Source: Trichoplax sp. H2 (lineage: Eukaryota > Placozoa > Uniplacotomia > Trichoplacea). From it: a DNA stretch of 64,000 nucleotides. A program made the translations under genes and the position numbers. The notes beneath the pieces were generated by a model, which saw only the letters and a list, made by a program, of their open reading frames with translations, had not been told where the DNA came from and did no database searches. Below, piece by piece: positions 13,501-37,723 of the stretch (position 1 is its first letter; each line of letters starts with the position of its first letter). The stretch spans positions 1,302,001 through 1,366,000 of the forward strand of contig NOWV01000003.1 of the NCBI GenBank assembly GCA_003344405.1, read 5' to 3'.

Positions 13501-16500
13501 TATACAGTATGTCTATTCGTATATCAATATGCAGCATAAAATTTGATTTACGGTTATCTCATCTATCATACTATAATGTTTGTAATTGGTTTATATTTAG
13601 ACTAAATGATCGAATAAATTAATGTCTAGATAACTTCAACATAAAAATTTAGAATAGTCCATAACTTATTTCCATGGTTGATAATAGTTCATTTCAAATT
13701 CGAATATTAAGGATTTTAAAGGTTCTTAAGCATTTATTGCATTTCTTGCTTGTATTTTAATATATAGAATTGAAATATTCTACTAGTTTAATGTTAAAAA
13801 ATTTCTCATAAATTAATTAGTGTGTGTAGCATCTTTACCTATCTATGTTCTGAATTAGCTTTAAAACTATTCAACTTGTTCTCCGACTTACGAAGTGGAT
13901 TTGATAGATTACAAATAGACGTAGCGTAGTTAATTTGCACTCCGTTTAAGAAAAGCTACAAGTATAACCATATCACTTAAAGAATCATAGTAATTATTAG
14001 GGTACTCGTCATAAAAGATTATACCCTCTCCTATGTGATCCATATTTAAAATTTCTTCTTACTTGTAGCTTATCAATTTACTGCCACTGTGGATGATCAG
14101 AATTGGTATCATGTAGTTAACGTGTAATTTTTAATCAATAGGTATGTAAATATTTATTTTCTCTAATAATGTAACGATTAACCCACTAGGATATAAAATT
14201 GCTGATACTAATACGTACATGCAGTAATAACTATACATAAATCAATTTTGTCATATTCTTCTCATCGTAAAATGTAATTAATTAAGATGGAATTTAATAT
14301 AATTAAAATTTCGGCAATTTTACGTTCCTAAACATAAACTTTCAAATAGTCTCGCAAGTTTACCTCAATTGTCGAATTTGTATCAAGAATGGAAACATAT
14401 TGTACGTTAATATTTACGATAGTTAGTAAAGTAACTGTAATTTAAAATTTTGTTATAAGTGACGAGCCGCCAGCAAGGCGACGAGATATAGGACTGGTTT
14501 GTTTAAATATTTTTGCCTATCATATTACATTACACCAACAATGCAGAACGATGGGAGGTTCTAATTAATTTTATTTACATTAGATATCAACTTCAATTTA
14601 AATTAGCGGATAGATTTTAAAGAGATCAAATACCTGATATAAAAATAAAATTAAATATAGTACCCGGTGGTAATTTTATAGAACATTAGAAACGAAGTGA
14701 TTTAAACTTACTTTAAGAGTTCTGATATACTCTACAAGCAAACACTGAAAGTCCTAACATAACATAGAATTTAATTTTCGGCATACGATCAAGTATACGT
14801 ATTTGCTGCATATAGCTATAAGCCCTCCATATAGAGGCTAATAACACTTAATGACCTAGTGAATGTTTGTGCCTTTGCATTACGCATCCGATTTTAGTAA
14901 ACTAAATTATATATCCGTTACTGGCAGATTCAGCAATCGTTGAGTATTTGTACGTGATAATACACATTCTGTAGATTACTAATTGGATTCTGAGTAGATA
15001 CTAGTAAGTTTTGTTGACCATTCTAACTTGCATTCGTCTACATGATGCAGGTCGTTTACATAATCAGCCGTTTTGCAAAAATATCATGCTATAGTTACGA
15101 TTAATTTTGTTTCTAAATAAATAAATCACAGTTTTAGGAACATACTAGTTGAAATGGTATGTGCAATCTTGGCCGATTTTGGATAGTTTAAGTAGGTGTA
15201 GTGATTTTAGCAAATTGCGGTGGTTATGCGTTTTATAAGTGTGATAGTGGTATAAAGTGAAAGAAAATGTGAGATAGAGTGGTCCGTTGTACCTAATAAA
15301 GCAATTGTGAACTAGAGCTGGGCTAATACCCAATCATTCCGGTAGATAATACGAAATATACTCTAGCTGAATGGTTATCCAGCGGCACTTCCTCAAACGA
15401 ATAGGCGAGCTAATTCAAGAAATAAAGTTTTTATAGACTCCGTTTGATAAATTATATTTTCATTATGAGTATAAAATTAATTTCTTTAATTGATACCCTT
15501 TCATTTTAATTAATATTAATAAAACAAATAACTATAGGTTTAATAAGCAAATCGATAAAGATACATTACATTATTTGCTCGTCTTAGCTAATTAAAGTAT
15601 ACTCAAAGGTTGATTATCACTGGTGAGCGTGTAGCTACCGTAATAGTTTGATGTCACAGCGAGATTAATATTCTTAATATCTTCGGATAGCCTTTTAAAG
15701 TTTTTACACATACAGGAATTAATTTCAACATCCTGTTTCACAATTAAAGTTGATTTATCAAGTATTGTTGCAGTCATAGTCGAATATATACGCACTGTAG
15801 CTGTTTTAACAAGCTATTCTGTAGCTTAATATCAATGCAATTACATAGTAAAATGTAAATAAAGTTATGGGACCTGATGGATGAAATTATTCTTTAATCA
15901 GCATGTATTCTTTCAATTCATTTACGAGTATGCCCAATCATCTCCTCGTTAATGTCCTTATTGGCTTCATTTTGTGAATGATTAATTATAGTAACAAATA
16001 GCTTGATAGACGATATATGTAGTTTATAGAAGCGTGATGTATTATTATAATAGTACGTGTTTCAACCCATGCACCGTACTATCCCACTACTTTGAAGCAA
16101 GAAAGAAATCAAATTTGTATCTTCCATAGCTTTACTCTTATAATGATTGCTATAAAATGTACCATAATCAACTTCAGGTCGATGATGTCGTTATGAACAG
16201 AGTTTTGCAACCATTGAGGCAATTCTATGGACAATTTTTACAGCGTTTAATGTTATAAAGCCTTTACGGACGTATTATTATTCAAGATATCTTCCTGTAT
16301 ACGAGCATTAATAGAAAATCTCAACTGATATTCATGTACACGTACCTTGCTTTAAAATTGTTTGTACACATCGTCTTCTCTACTGCGATGTAGCTACCAG
16401 TATTTACAGTAGCCTATCACATCGAACAACTAAGCTAGTAGCTGACATTTACGGTAATAAATCTTGTATTCGTCTTTCAACAAATTAAACTGTCCTCATA

Positions 16501-19500
16501 TTACCTATTAATGGATCAATAGGATAGCGAAACTTTTATTCGATATTCAATGAAATTAGAAGTATAATAAATAATTTAAAGTGTAGACATGGCTTTTTTA
16601 TTCAACGGTTTTAACCTGGTAAAGTGTTATCATAAATTGGTCTGTATAAAGTATCACAGATTGAATTAGTAGTTTGGAAATCTAAAATATCAAGAGACTT
16701 AAACTTTTCCCACCCTTCTAGCTATACCTCTGAATGGATGATTACGAGAAAGGAAATTGCTATTCATGATGTCAATAAATCTGTAACATAAACACCTTCA
16801 AGAGGTGTAACTTAGTTGTTGTTGCATTGGTGCAACATCGATGAAATTAAAAATGAAATGCGTCAGTAATCGTATAGTATGTAATTTTAAGTTCATTACA
16901 GAAAACCAGTAATAAAGATTATCATTGCTAAAATGATTTGCATTATAAACGTAAGAATAATGATATTAGTGGTTAACGAGAACATAAAAGTTAAGCTATT
17001 ATCGTACCTTAAGAATCGGTTAAGATTTTGGACAAGAATCGATAGCATTTTCTCAATTTCAATGATCCCATCTAGTTGGTTAAACTAAAGTGGTTATACC
17101 TGTGTCTTCTTGGAAAACTAACATTTTTAAATAAGATTAAAAAGAATGAATCAATCAAACGGAAAGGCCAGATATGAAACTTTACTCTATCTATCTATCT
17201 CTTAATTGTATCACTCATCATCTTGAATGGAATCATACATAATTTAAAGATAAGATCTACCATAGCAAGAATTTATAAAATGATACCTAAAGGTGTTAGA
17301 TTAGCATAGTAACATCTAAAAATAACTCAATTTTGTACTCTACCTTGAATGATCTTAGGTAGGAAAAAATCACTAAACTTAGTGACTAATTTAAAAAGGA
17401 AAACGATTTTAAGTGAATTTGAAAATAATATCGAGAGATTAATGAAACATAATGTGTCAAGAAGGCGACGCATCATCAATTACGACAATAAATTAGTCTG
17501 ATAAAAATAAAAGAAGAAATTAGAATTAAATTGTAAAGAAAAGTAAGTCAGTTAAATGATGACTTATATGGCACCAATTAAAGAAAATCAGTTGATTATC
17601 TCATCAATGCCATCAAATAATATTCATTCCAATTACAATTGAGACGGACAAATAGTTGATTGTGTTTTTCGTTGATTGTTGTAACAATAAGTCAAAACCA
17701 GACTACGATATATTAAAATGTCAGTATAGGGTAGAGAGAAATGAAAACTTAGACTGACCGCTTAGTTGAATGAAATATTAGCAATGTAGCGATTCAATAT
17801 TAAATAGAAATTAGAATAACGATTATATCAGTAATGATATATTAAAATTGTACTGAGTTTAGACATTTTTACTATTCTGTCGCTTAGAATAAGCCGTAGA
17901 TGAATAAACGATCCGAGGCACTAAATAGGAAATAGACATCGACACTACGTTGTTCTGTCACTTTTATTCGAATTGATCACTATTTCAATCATAAATTTAC
18001 TATTAAAATCCAGACAGCTAGAACTTCTGGAATCAGTTTAATTTTTTTTAATGTATTAGAATTAATTTTTCCGTTTAAATTCATATTACCTTACTATGTG
18101 ACAGTTTTCTTATTACACTTTTCCAATCTGTTGCCTTGATGGTTGGGGGTTGTTCGCACTAGACACTGAAACTACCGTCTATGGAAAATGATTTATTAAT
18201 CTTTTATTCTTAAAAGTCCCGTGTCAGTAAGTAGAAATCCATGTTACCTTGTATAGCTCTTATCTTTTTTTATGCGATTTCTGTGATCCATAAATACACC
18301 TTATTTTAAAAAAATCTTATTAATCAACTTAATTGAATTAAATTATTATAAATTGATTGACAATAAAATGGATAGGACTTATTTCAAAGTAGGCAATATT
18401 ATTAATCATGCTATTATTATTATAAAAGACTGTCGCTTTCATTAATTGATATTTGAATTCAAATAACTTATAGATTTGATTGTCGTGATGGTTTGTTGCA
18501 AGTTATCATTTCAATGACTTCAATTATATCAAGTTAAATACTAAGTCAAAATGCAGAGTCTATAAAATAATCTCAGTACAACAGTTATTTTTCAACTATT
18601 GAAACATGTTTCTAGAATAGATTTTAAGTCACTTATTGATAATAGAATTAGAAAAAAATGTGTCAGACAGAGAGAAAGAGAGAATAGTCGGCAAGATGGG
18701 AAAAATTCATTTATTGTTGGTCTAAGCCTTAATATGCAGCCTATTGAAATAAGACCCTAGCTAATCATACATATTGTAAAATAGCGACTATGCCATTGAT
18801 CTCATAGAACGGGTAGTGTAAATAGCCAAAGATGTTGCAAATTATCCCTTACTCAATCATGACGTTAATGCTATTAGGCCATTACAAAACATGAGAGATA
18901 ATAACTAGAATGCGGTCATTTCCGATAGAAATTGATTTGTAATAGGTGTAACTTAAATCTTGCTCGGTTCTCTTCATATTCTCCTTCTTTCAATTTTTTA
19001 TGTGTTGAATAATATTTGATCAAATGATCACTGTATTTTGTCAATCCTAAATAAGGAAAGTTATATGAATAAGATCACGGCCTATGATCGTCTCCAGACT
19101 CTATGCTATACTTATTTAGCAACTTCACATCGAATTAAAACAATGCTAATTAGAAATTAAATAGATAAAAACAAATAGTAATGCTTGTCATAATGTATAA
19201 TATTTATCTTGTATAGATTAAAATAGTTATCCAACTTTTTATTTTCCCCTTAGACTGTATATTACTGTATCTTATCTTTACTATATACTATATAAAAGTT
19301 TGAAACCTCATTTTACTACACGATTCTATTACATAATAAAATCAGCAAGAAACATCCGCTAGCACTATGGTTTCTACTTATTTTACGTCAAATCATTATC
19401 TTTTTAATGACTATTGTGTTGATCTCCTATAGAGTAACAGTTTAGCAAGGCAATAGAAGATGGACAATAACAACAGCATTGCCGTGATCAATGACAAAGT

Positions 19501-22500
19501 GGCTATAAACTATGATGACAATGATAAATGAATTATTGATCGACATAAAAGATATAATCAATTTAGCATGATGACAATTGCCTTAAAGAATGTTGAACTA
19601 TTTTGATAGAAATCCTAGAAACGTACATATCAAGATCATGGAATCATTTGTACCATCGACTCTTAATTCGTATTTGATTTATTCTGAAATGGAATGATCG
19701 TAGTAAATTCAATTACCTTTCAGACACATCGATAGTTTAATGTATCCTGTATGCCCGTTGTAAGTATTGTAAATTGCCTTCATGATACGGCCTAATTGTA
19801 TGCCCTACACTCTGCTGAGCCTCAGCAAACATTCGCTTTTGCGATTAATTCTTTTCGGTAGAATAAAAAACGTATTGATCATGCCAATTCACAGTATAAT
19901 TAACCTCTGATGGTATCAGGAAATAGTATATACTGTGGTACTCATTATGAATTTAAAATCAAACATGACAGGATCGAGAATTTTACTAATTGCTAAACAT
20001 TTACGATATTGTTACAGTAATTGACGCCGATACAGCCTAAATGAGCATTAAATCTGAATCAATAATGTTATTTACGAATTACGAAACGCAATATAACTAA
20101 TCGTATATAAATCGTGAATTTTGCTGTAATAAGTAGATTGTCAGATAGTCAGATAGTCCTTGGTAGTTAGACAAACCTAACTTCTGTAATAAAGTGAAAT
20201 TTGCAAGAAACTGTAGTTCTTGATTTATTGTTTTGAAATGCTTATACATGTATATAGGCATGTGCATTAATTCTGATAAGATAGAAAAGGATTTCTGTAT
20301 TAAATTGAACTAAAAGAGTACCACAAGATACAAAATTTTGAGATTATTGATATCAGGGCGTGTTTAACTAATTTATTTCAAATATCTGCAGTATTCTACA
20401 TCTAAACAACCACGATCTATTGCCTAAAGTTAATCTTCTACGGAGAGTCTATTGGAAGCTGATTAAGAATTTAGGAAATGTCCACATTACATTACTTTTT
20501 TGCATATTTTTACCCGCTGATAGTGTACATATAGTATAACAAGTAACCTTGTCTGTGTTCATTTAAAGAATATTTTACATAGGTAGTAGAGTACCTGGTC
20601 AGCTACCCGAATACAATTTAGTGTTTCAAATATAAATTTTAGGCTAAAGAGCAGTGGTGACGAGAGGAGTTTGTGAGCAGTTTTGAGCTATGTAGAACAC
20701 AAATTGCTGAAAAAAGAAAATATTAGGTTGTTTACTCGCCATTTTAGCTCGTCTTAACCTTTAATCCGTGTCACATACATTCTCTTTGGTAGATATAATT
20801 TGAAAACAGAGTATGTTTATATATAGGACGTCAAGCGTTATTTATTGTGGTTGGTAAAATGAATGCAAACCTTATAACAGTAAGGAACGATCGTAATGTC
20901 ATAGGTAGCTCCTTTAATTTATTGCCAAGCTTTTTGAAATTTATACCCAATATTAAGCGTTCTAGTATCAAACAGTTATGAAATAAGCGATACTCTAGAT
21001 GTATAAGATATTACGTATAGCAAATATCAAACTCAGTCGATATCTGTTACCAAAAGCTAAAAATCTCTCAAACAGCGAAATTAAGTAGGGGAGATTTGAC
21101 TGTAATTAAACTAAATTTTAAGTTCTTATTGAAGTTTATAGCATTTTGCTATAAAGATACTCTATAAACCCATCTTAAAATAAGAAAGTTCCATGATTTT
21201 AACTCCTTTAAATTAATATCGAATCAAAGTTCTTGTAGAGTCCAATATACTTAACGCATCAAGTGTATGTTGTCAGTTTCTTTCATGCATAACATCAATT
21301 TAATTCTTAATAATATCAAGCGTTTATAATTATCAATAATTAAATGAAACTAATTATTTGTCCATAGAATAATCATTTCTGCTTCTAAATGATGATTGTA
21401 CACCACTCTATGTCTGCTTTATTGTCGTACAACAATAGTATTGTCCAGATTAGACATTGTACTATAATCATCGTGTCTCCTTTACCCTCGATAAATAGCT
21501 TTGTCTTGATGATAGACTAGACCATAGTTCATCCAACTTGTTACATTATATCGAACTATGGCTAACTAACTTAATATTGGTCAGGTAGGTAAAGTTTACT
21601 TTTCGTACCGTATATGATTTTGATCCGTATTGAATGTTATTATTATTCGTATAGTCTTAAAATTACAAGGGAGAAGTTATTGCATTATGTGGATATCTGT
21701 AAACTTTCATATTCATTGCCTGCTTAAATGAGTGACGCATACCTGCTTAAGAAATAATCTTTTATTTCGAGTTTATAACATTTTGGATAATTAAATTGGA
21801 ATACGTATTAATTTTATAGATATCATCTATGTTTGTACCGATTGTTTCTTTAAACTTTCATAATTAAACATTTATGCATAGCAAGGCTGATATGATATCT
21901 TTAACAGTTTTGGCAAGTTTAATTATTTACGATTGATTATAGTGAGGAATTTAATGTACTGTAGTATAAATGAAATATATTTTTATAACAGCCTATACGA
22001 ACAACATTGTATTTGTTTTGGATGAAAGGCGTCAGACGCTATAAAGCTATAAAATAATCCCAATCGTCTAGTGACTGATATTGATAATAATATACTTATG
22101 TTAGCAATATAATGGCTATGGCTAGGGTCAATTTAGCTACAAGAACATTAAGCAATCAACTATGTAACTGTAACTTTAAGATATCTCCTAAGAGCAAATA
22201 CTAATTAAAATAACTCTTTTAAAAAAATGCAATATTTTATAATGCTGTCATTAAAGCAATACAATACTGGTACGCACTGTAAATATGGTGTGATTCCAGC
22301 AACTAATTTCTATTAATTAATCAATCTAAAGATTGCAATCAAGTTAATTCTCTATACACAAGCGTATTATATGAATTGTTAATTTAAGATTTCTCCTTTA
22401 TACCAGACTATACAAGTATATGTAGTATATGTGTGTGTATACCTAGATATAATTTTCGTACCCAAATAAATGGATTACTTCATATGAGGATGCTCCAAGT

Positions 22501-24634
22501 CACCCATCAAGAGTGTAATAAATTATTTGCATAGTGAGCTAGTAGTACGCGTACTAAAATAATGACTTTCTTAGTTTATATTCTATTTTGTTTGCTACCA
22601 CCTTTTAGTTACTTCGTAAAATCCTTTGTGGGCCACGTCCACAATATTGCAATGCCTGAACGTATGCTACAAGCTTACAATTTTATCTAGTTATATCTCA
22701 TTAATCGAAGCCTTAATTACACTCTTAATATTATTACCCACAGAAGACTTCAGTATGGAAAATTTATATTCTACATAGTGTTACGGAATATTTCTCACAT
22801 CCACATCAAGAGTTACTGAATGCTCACTGAATACTGCTTAATCTTGATAACCTACATCTGCTTTACAGAACTGAACTTTGCAGACTTAATGCAGCTTCAG
22901 TGAATATTAATTTAAAAATGTTCTTCTGCTATTAATTCAATTGCAGTATCTAAATAGCCTACCTTAGGTATTAGTATTCATACTTTCCTGTAAAATGTTG
23001 ACTGAAAATACATATACTGTATACGGTGAGATGGTGATTTTTTACTTGTTTTGTTCCAGCTAAGGAAATACAGTAGCAAGAATGGGCAGTAACTGGTACC
23101 ATATGCCCTGAAGAATTACAAAATTGATCGTATTACTTTCACACATAGGCGAATAACAAGTTTTGTATTTGCCAGGCCTTAATTGATTCATAAGTAAGAA
23201 GCTTCTTGGCAATAACGCTTTTAGTGCATTAAAAATGAATTTACTTTAACTAAACTTTGAACGATGGCTGGCAAATGCAATACTTTCATGCTTTAAATTC
23301 GCAAATGAAGGGAAATTCGATAATTTTTATTATAAAAATGATCTGTGTATCATATTTCATCTCTGTAGATGATATTTAATGAAAGCATTTTAACCCTTAA
23401 TGCAATCAATTATTGGAACAAACGTAGTACGGCACTCAGCGTTATATACTGTAACCATCTAGTTTTAATGAATTACCAGTAATTGTCGTTTATGCTAATT
23501 TTGATATTCAGTGAATACTTTATTTCTTATCAATTTTTTAGCTAAAACTTCAAGTTATCAGTGTATTTCCTATTAATAATCAATTATTATACATTAACCA
23601 TCCCATAGCATAGATGTTATAGACTGCGCGCCTTAACTTAACAATAATGCGTATCTGTCTTGATTATTTAGTAACAACTGCCTAAATTACTAAAAAGCGT
23701 TCTACTACTTCAGCACCATATTTCTTCATCGACTACTAAATAATGCCGGCAGATTATAGTTATGAAAGAGCAGCTGTATACATTCCAGTACTTTGAGCTG
23801 GCTCTGCATACAGTAAGCTTATTTACAGTTGATAATGCTGCATTCACTGTAAATCCGAAGCCTTAGACTAAGCTCAGTAGTGAACATGCCATATCATAAT
23901 ACTGTATATATACAGTAATAATTTCGTGAAGAGTATCAATTATACGGTACAGTATAGTGTAAATAATTATGAAAGATTAATTAGAGTTCTATATTGTTTC
24001 GACACAATTAATAATATGGTCTAAAGTCATATGTTCTAATTGTTACCATAGCAACTGCTTTACAATCTTGCATTGATGCAGTAAGCTTTTAAGTAACTTT
24101 TCCTCACTTAGCTAATATAGGATCATTTTCAACCACTGTATAAGCAACATTTGAAGACTCTATGGTACAAATACTCCTAAATGATATTGGTACAGTGAAT
24201 AGCGAAACATGATATCTCTTATCTATATAAACACAGATTTAATCTTTTAAGTTGACTGGTTCATTTTAATAGATCTAATACCGAAAACTTTTGCTATCTA
24301 TAACTTGAGAATTCTGTTTGACTGTACACATATTTTAGGTATGGTAACTGTAATTGATTTAAATCGGTGAAGTTGCCGGGTGCATCATAGGTGTATTTAT
24401 ATATATTTTAATAGTATCTTAGTCTTATACTATTTTAATTAAATTGATCCAAAGACATTCATTATACGAAGAATTTGTGACTTAGTAGCTACGCCTAATG
24501 GAACATAAATCCAAGAATTGCTATATGAAATAACACTGAACATACATGAATATAAGAAGGCGGTTTTAAAGTAGGACGAAAAGGTGTTCCAATTATTGTA
24601 ACAACCCTAAATTTGGATTGATTTTATATGCAAG
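7541..24634. other. 17-kb gene-poor stretch
   Basis: Apart from the possible 5' end of the minus-strand gene just above 7540, I see no exon-like stretch. The longest open frames (8211-8420, 11591-11797, 15145-15333 minus, 15592-15795 minus) have AT-driven composition, no family resemblance and no consistent splice context. It may be intergenic DNA or a long first intron. Confidence 0.45.
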
Positions 24635-35335
<10,701 letters not shown>

Positions 35336-36399
35336 CTTATTGGCGGAAATTTAACCTAACTTTTATTCTTAACAAACTAGTTTTGTAAACTTGAAAATAT
35401 ACTATAGATGGCATTTTTTTGAAAATTTTATCATTTTACATAGGCTTGATATACTACAGTCTGCAGATTTACCATGAAATTTATGAAAGTTATGGGTAAA
35501 TATTATACCTGACTCCTACAATAACTTACACACGGTATCTGTTTACGTTTATTATACGTGACATAAACCAAATGATGCATTGATCTAAATTGAGGCACAC
35601 AGGAGCTTTGATAATGGTAATACAATCCGTTTTTTGATATTATTTTAACTACATTAGCCTCATCAATACGCTTTGCGACTTGTGTTATATGGATGTTATA
35701 ACGTATGACATGTTATGATCAATCCCGAGAATCGGGCATGTATAAATTCTTGTAATGTTACTACACTGATTACAAACAATATTTAAAATTGCTATTTTCA
35801 CGAAGAGTTCGATCTATTAATCGTAAAAAGAAAATGAATGGTGAAACTGCAATCGATGTCTTGTAATAAGTAATGGACGTATACATTATATGTACTGTAT
35901 ATGTGGATATATCTTTAGTTGAAGTAAAAATTGTAACAGAAACGTAATAAATTGAAAATTCTGCTAATTTATATCTCGCTATTTTGTAACATTTTCTAAC
36001 ATGTTTACGGATTACATTTTTTTATTCTTAATGCTATACTGTAGAATAAAAAGAAAACAGCTATTTTGACAGTTTCATGTCAAATTGTCCTTTTCTCTAA
36101 AGCATCGTAGACTCAATTTTAATGGTGTTGTCGTCGTAGCTTTCTTATTTTTAACTACAGCGGACTAGTGGCTATACAGTAAGTAAACTATCATTTCTTT
36201 TAGGGTTATGTTGTGTCTAGGAACCTATTGTTGACTGTCCAGTGTACACGTATCGAACAATCAGATTGAGAAGGCATCCTTTGAATGATATTGAAAGATA
36301 ATTTTACAGTACGGCTCCATTTATGAACAAGTAATCTACTGTAGCAATCGTATGATCTAGAAATTATTGATTAATATAGAACCATAAAGCAATGACATT
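35336..36399. other. 3' flank of the WD-repeat gene
   Basis: No coding stretch is seen. AATAAA occurs about 610 bp and 700 bp past the stop codon (near 35946 and 36045), either of which could end the WD-gene transcript. No closer canonical signal was noticed. Confidence 0.4.
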
Positions 36400-36700
36400 G
36401 AAATGTTGCTAATTCTAATCACGATAATGGTCGTAGCTCATCAATTTTAGCTCGGGCATAATAGACTAATAGCTATGGAGCAATCACATTGCAATGTTGC
36501 TAATTCTAATAATATAGTGGCATATCATTAATTTTCCCCTAATTCTAATCACGATAATTGTCGTAGCTCATCAATTTTAGCTCGGGCATAACAGAATAAT
36601 AGCTATGGAGCAATCACATTGAAGTATTATAAATTTTAATCACGATAATGGTCGTAGCTCATCAATTTTAACTCGGGCATAATAGACTAAAAGTTAATAA
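36400..36700. repeat. minisatellite A, three imperfect copies, 130- and 91-bp steps
   Basis: The block CACGATAATGGTCGTAGCTC with its downstream GCTCGGGCATAA segment occurs near 36420, 36550 and 36641. The last two copies are 91 bp apart. The 130-bp first step is explained by an extra segment (36495-36535) that partly repeats the TTGCTAATTCTAAT motif. Copies differ by a few substitutions. Confidence 0.85.
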
Positions 36701-36895
36701 TTATATATAATTTAAAGGTGAAGTTTTTTTTGTTGTTAAAAAAAGGAGAGATGTAATATATGATTCCTAATTATACATGTGATTTTGCTTGAGTAATGAG
36801 TATACGGTACATTAAGAGCTAATAGATAAGCGTCACTTGTCTACAGTACAGTACGTATATAAGACGAGTTCTCTATATTATAGACCAGTTCTGTT

Positions 36896-37180
36896 TTACT
36901 GGCCTCTCTCTGTGGGTGATTCTTGTCAATAACCAGAATAAAAATGCTGATACTTTGAGAGTCTAAAGACGAGTCTGAATCAGTTGTGTTACTAGCCTCT
37001 CCGTTTGTGATTCTTGTCAATAACCTGAATAAAAATGCTGATACTTTGAGAGTCTAAAGACGAGTTTGAATCAGTTGTGTTACTAGCCTCTCCGTTTGTG
37101 ATTCTTGTTAATAACCTGAATAAACATCCTGATACTTTTCCGAGTCTAAAGACGAGTCTGAATCACTGCGTTTCTCATGA
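36896..37180. repeat. minisatellite B, three copies of 91 bp
   Basis: GTGATTCTTGTCAATAACC starts at 36916, 37007 and 37098 (the last with one change), exactly 91 bp apart. Each unit also carries GAGTCTAAAGACGAGTCTG. The sequence is unrelated to minisatellite A, 200 bp upstream. Copies are over 90 percent identical by eye. It lies between the WD-gene end and the fusion-gene start. Confidence 0.9.
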
Positions 37181-37723
37181 AGGAAAATATTAGTAGTACT
37201 GTACAGTATCTAGTCCACTTGTACCGTACTGTACCATACTGTGCACACTGTGATCCTTTTCCAAATCGATAAATCAGCACATACTGTATTATATGCGCTT
37301 ATTTTTTTACCAAATCCGAAAAATTTTTTAGATGCGGAAATGTCGATTGATGTACGTGTATAGCATATATATTATGTTACTGTACATTGGTTAATTAATA
37401 CTAAAGTCTTTAACTTCGTATTAAAGAATCGAATAAGAAAAAGAGCTTGTGCCGTTACAGTATAGCACAGTTGTGTACAGTACTGTTCGGCGCTTCGTAC
37501 CCTAATGTTACTTGTAAGCAAATGGATGGCTAGTTACAGTTACAGCATAGACTGTGTGTACTATGTCCCATAGGCTGTCAGTCATAGGATTTCCAATTCC
37601 AACTTCGTACCTCACTATTATTTCCAGCTAGTAGTGATTTCCAACACTTATCATCAGAATTATTTAAATTAAAACCTCCAATTTTTTATACTATACTGCT
37701 ATTGCTATTACTGCGGTTTATTC

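Noticed and set aside
15592-15795. 67-codon open frame on the minus strand
   Set aside because: No recognised domain and no supporting splice sites in frame; codon content is like the surrounding non-coding DNA.
36896-37180. Tandem snoRNA genes in the 91-bp repeats
   Set aside because: CTGA-like D boxes occur, but no proper TGATGA C box or paired termini, and no H/ACA layout was found.
36400-37180. CRISPR-like array
   Set aside because: Whole units repeat with no short repeat/unique spacer alternation, and the genome is eukaryotic.
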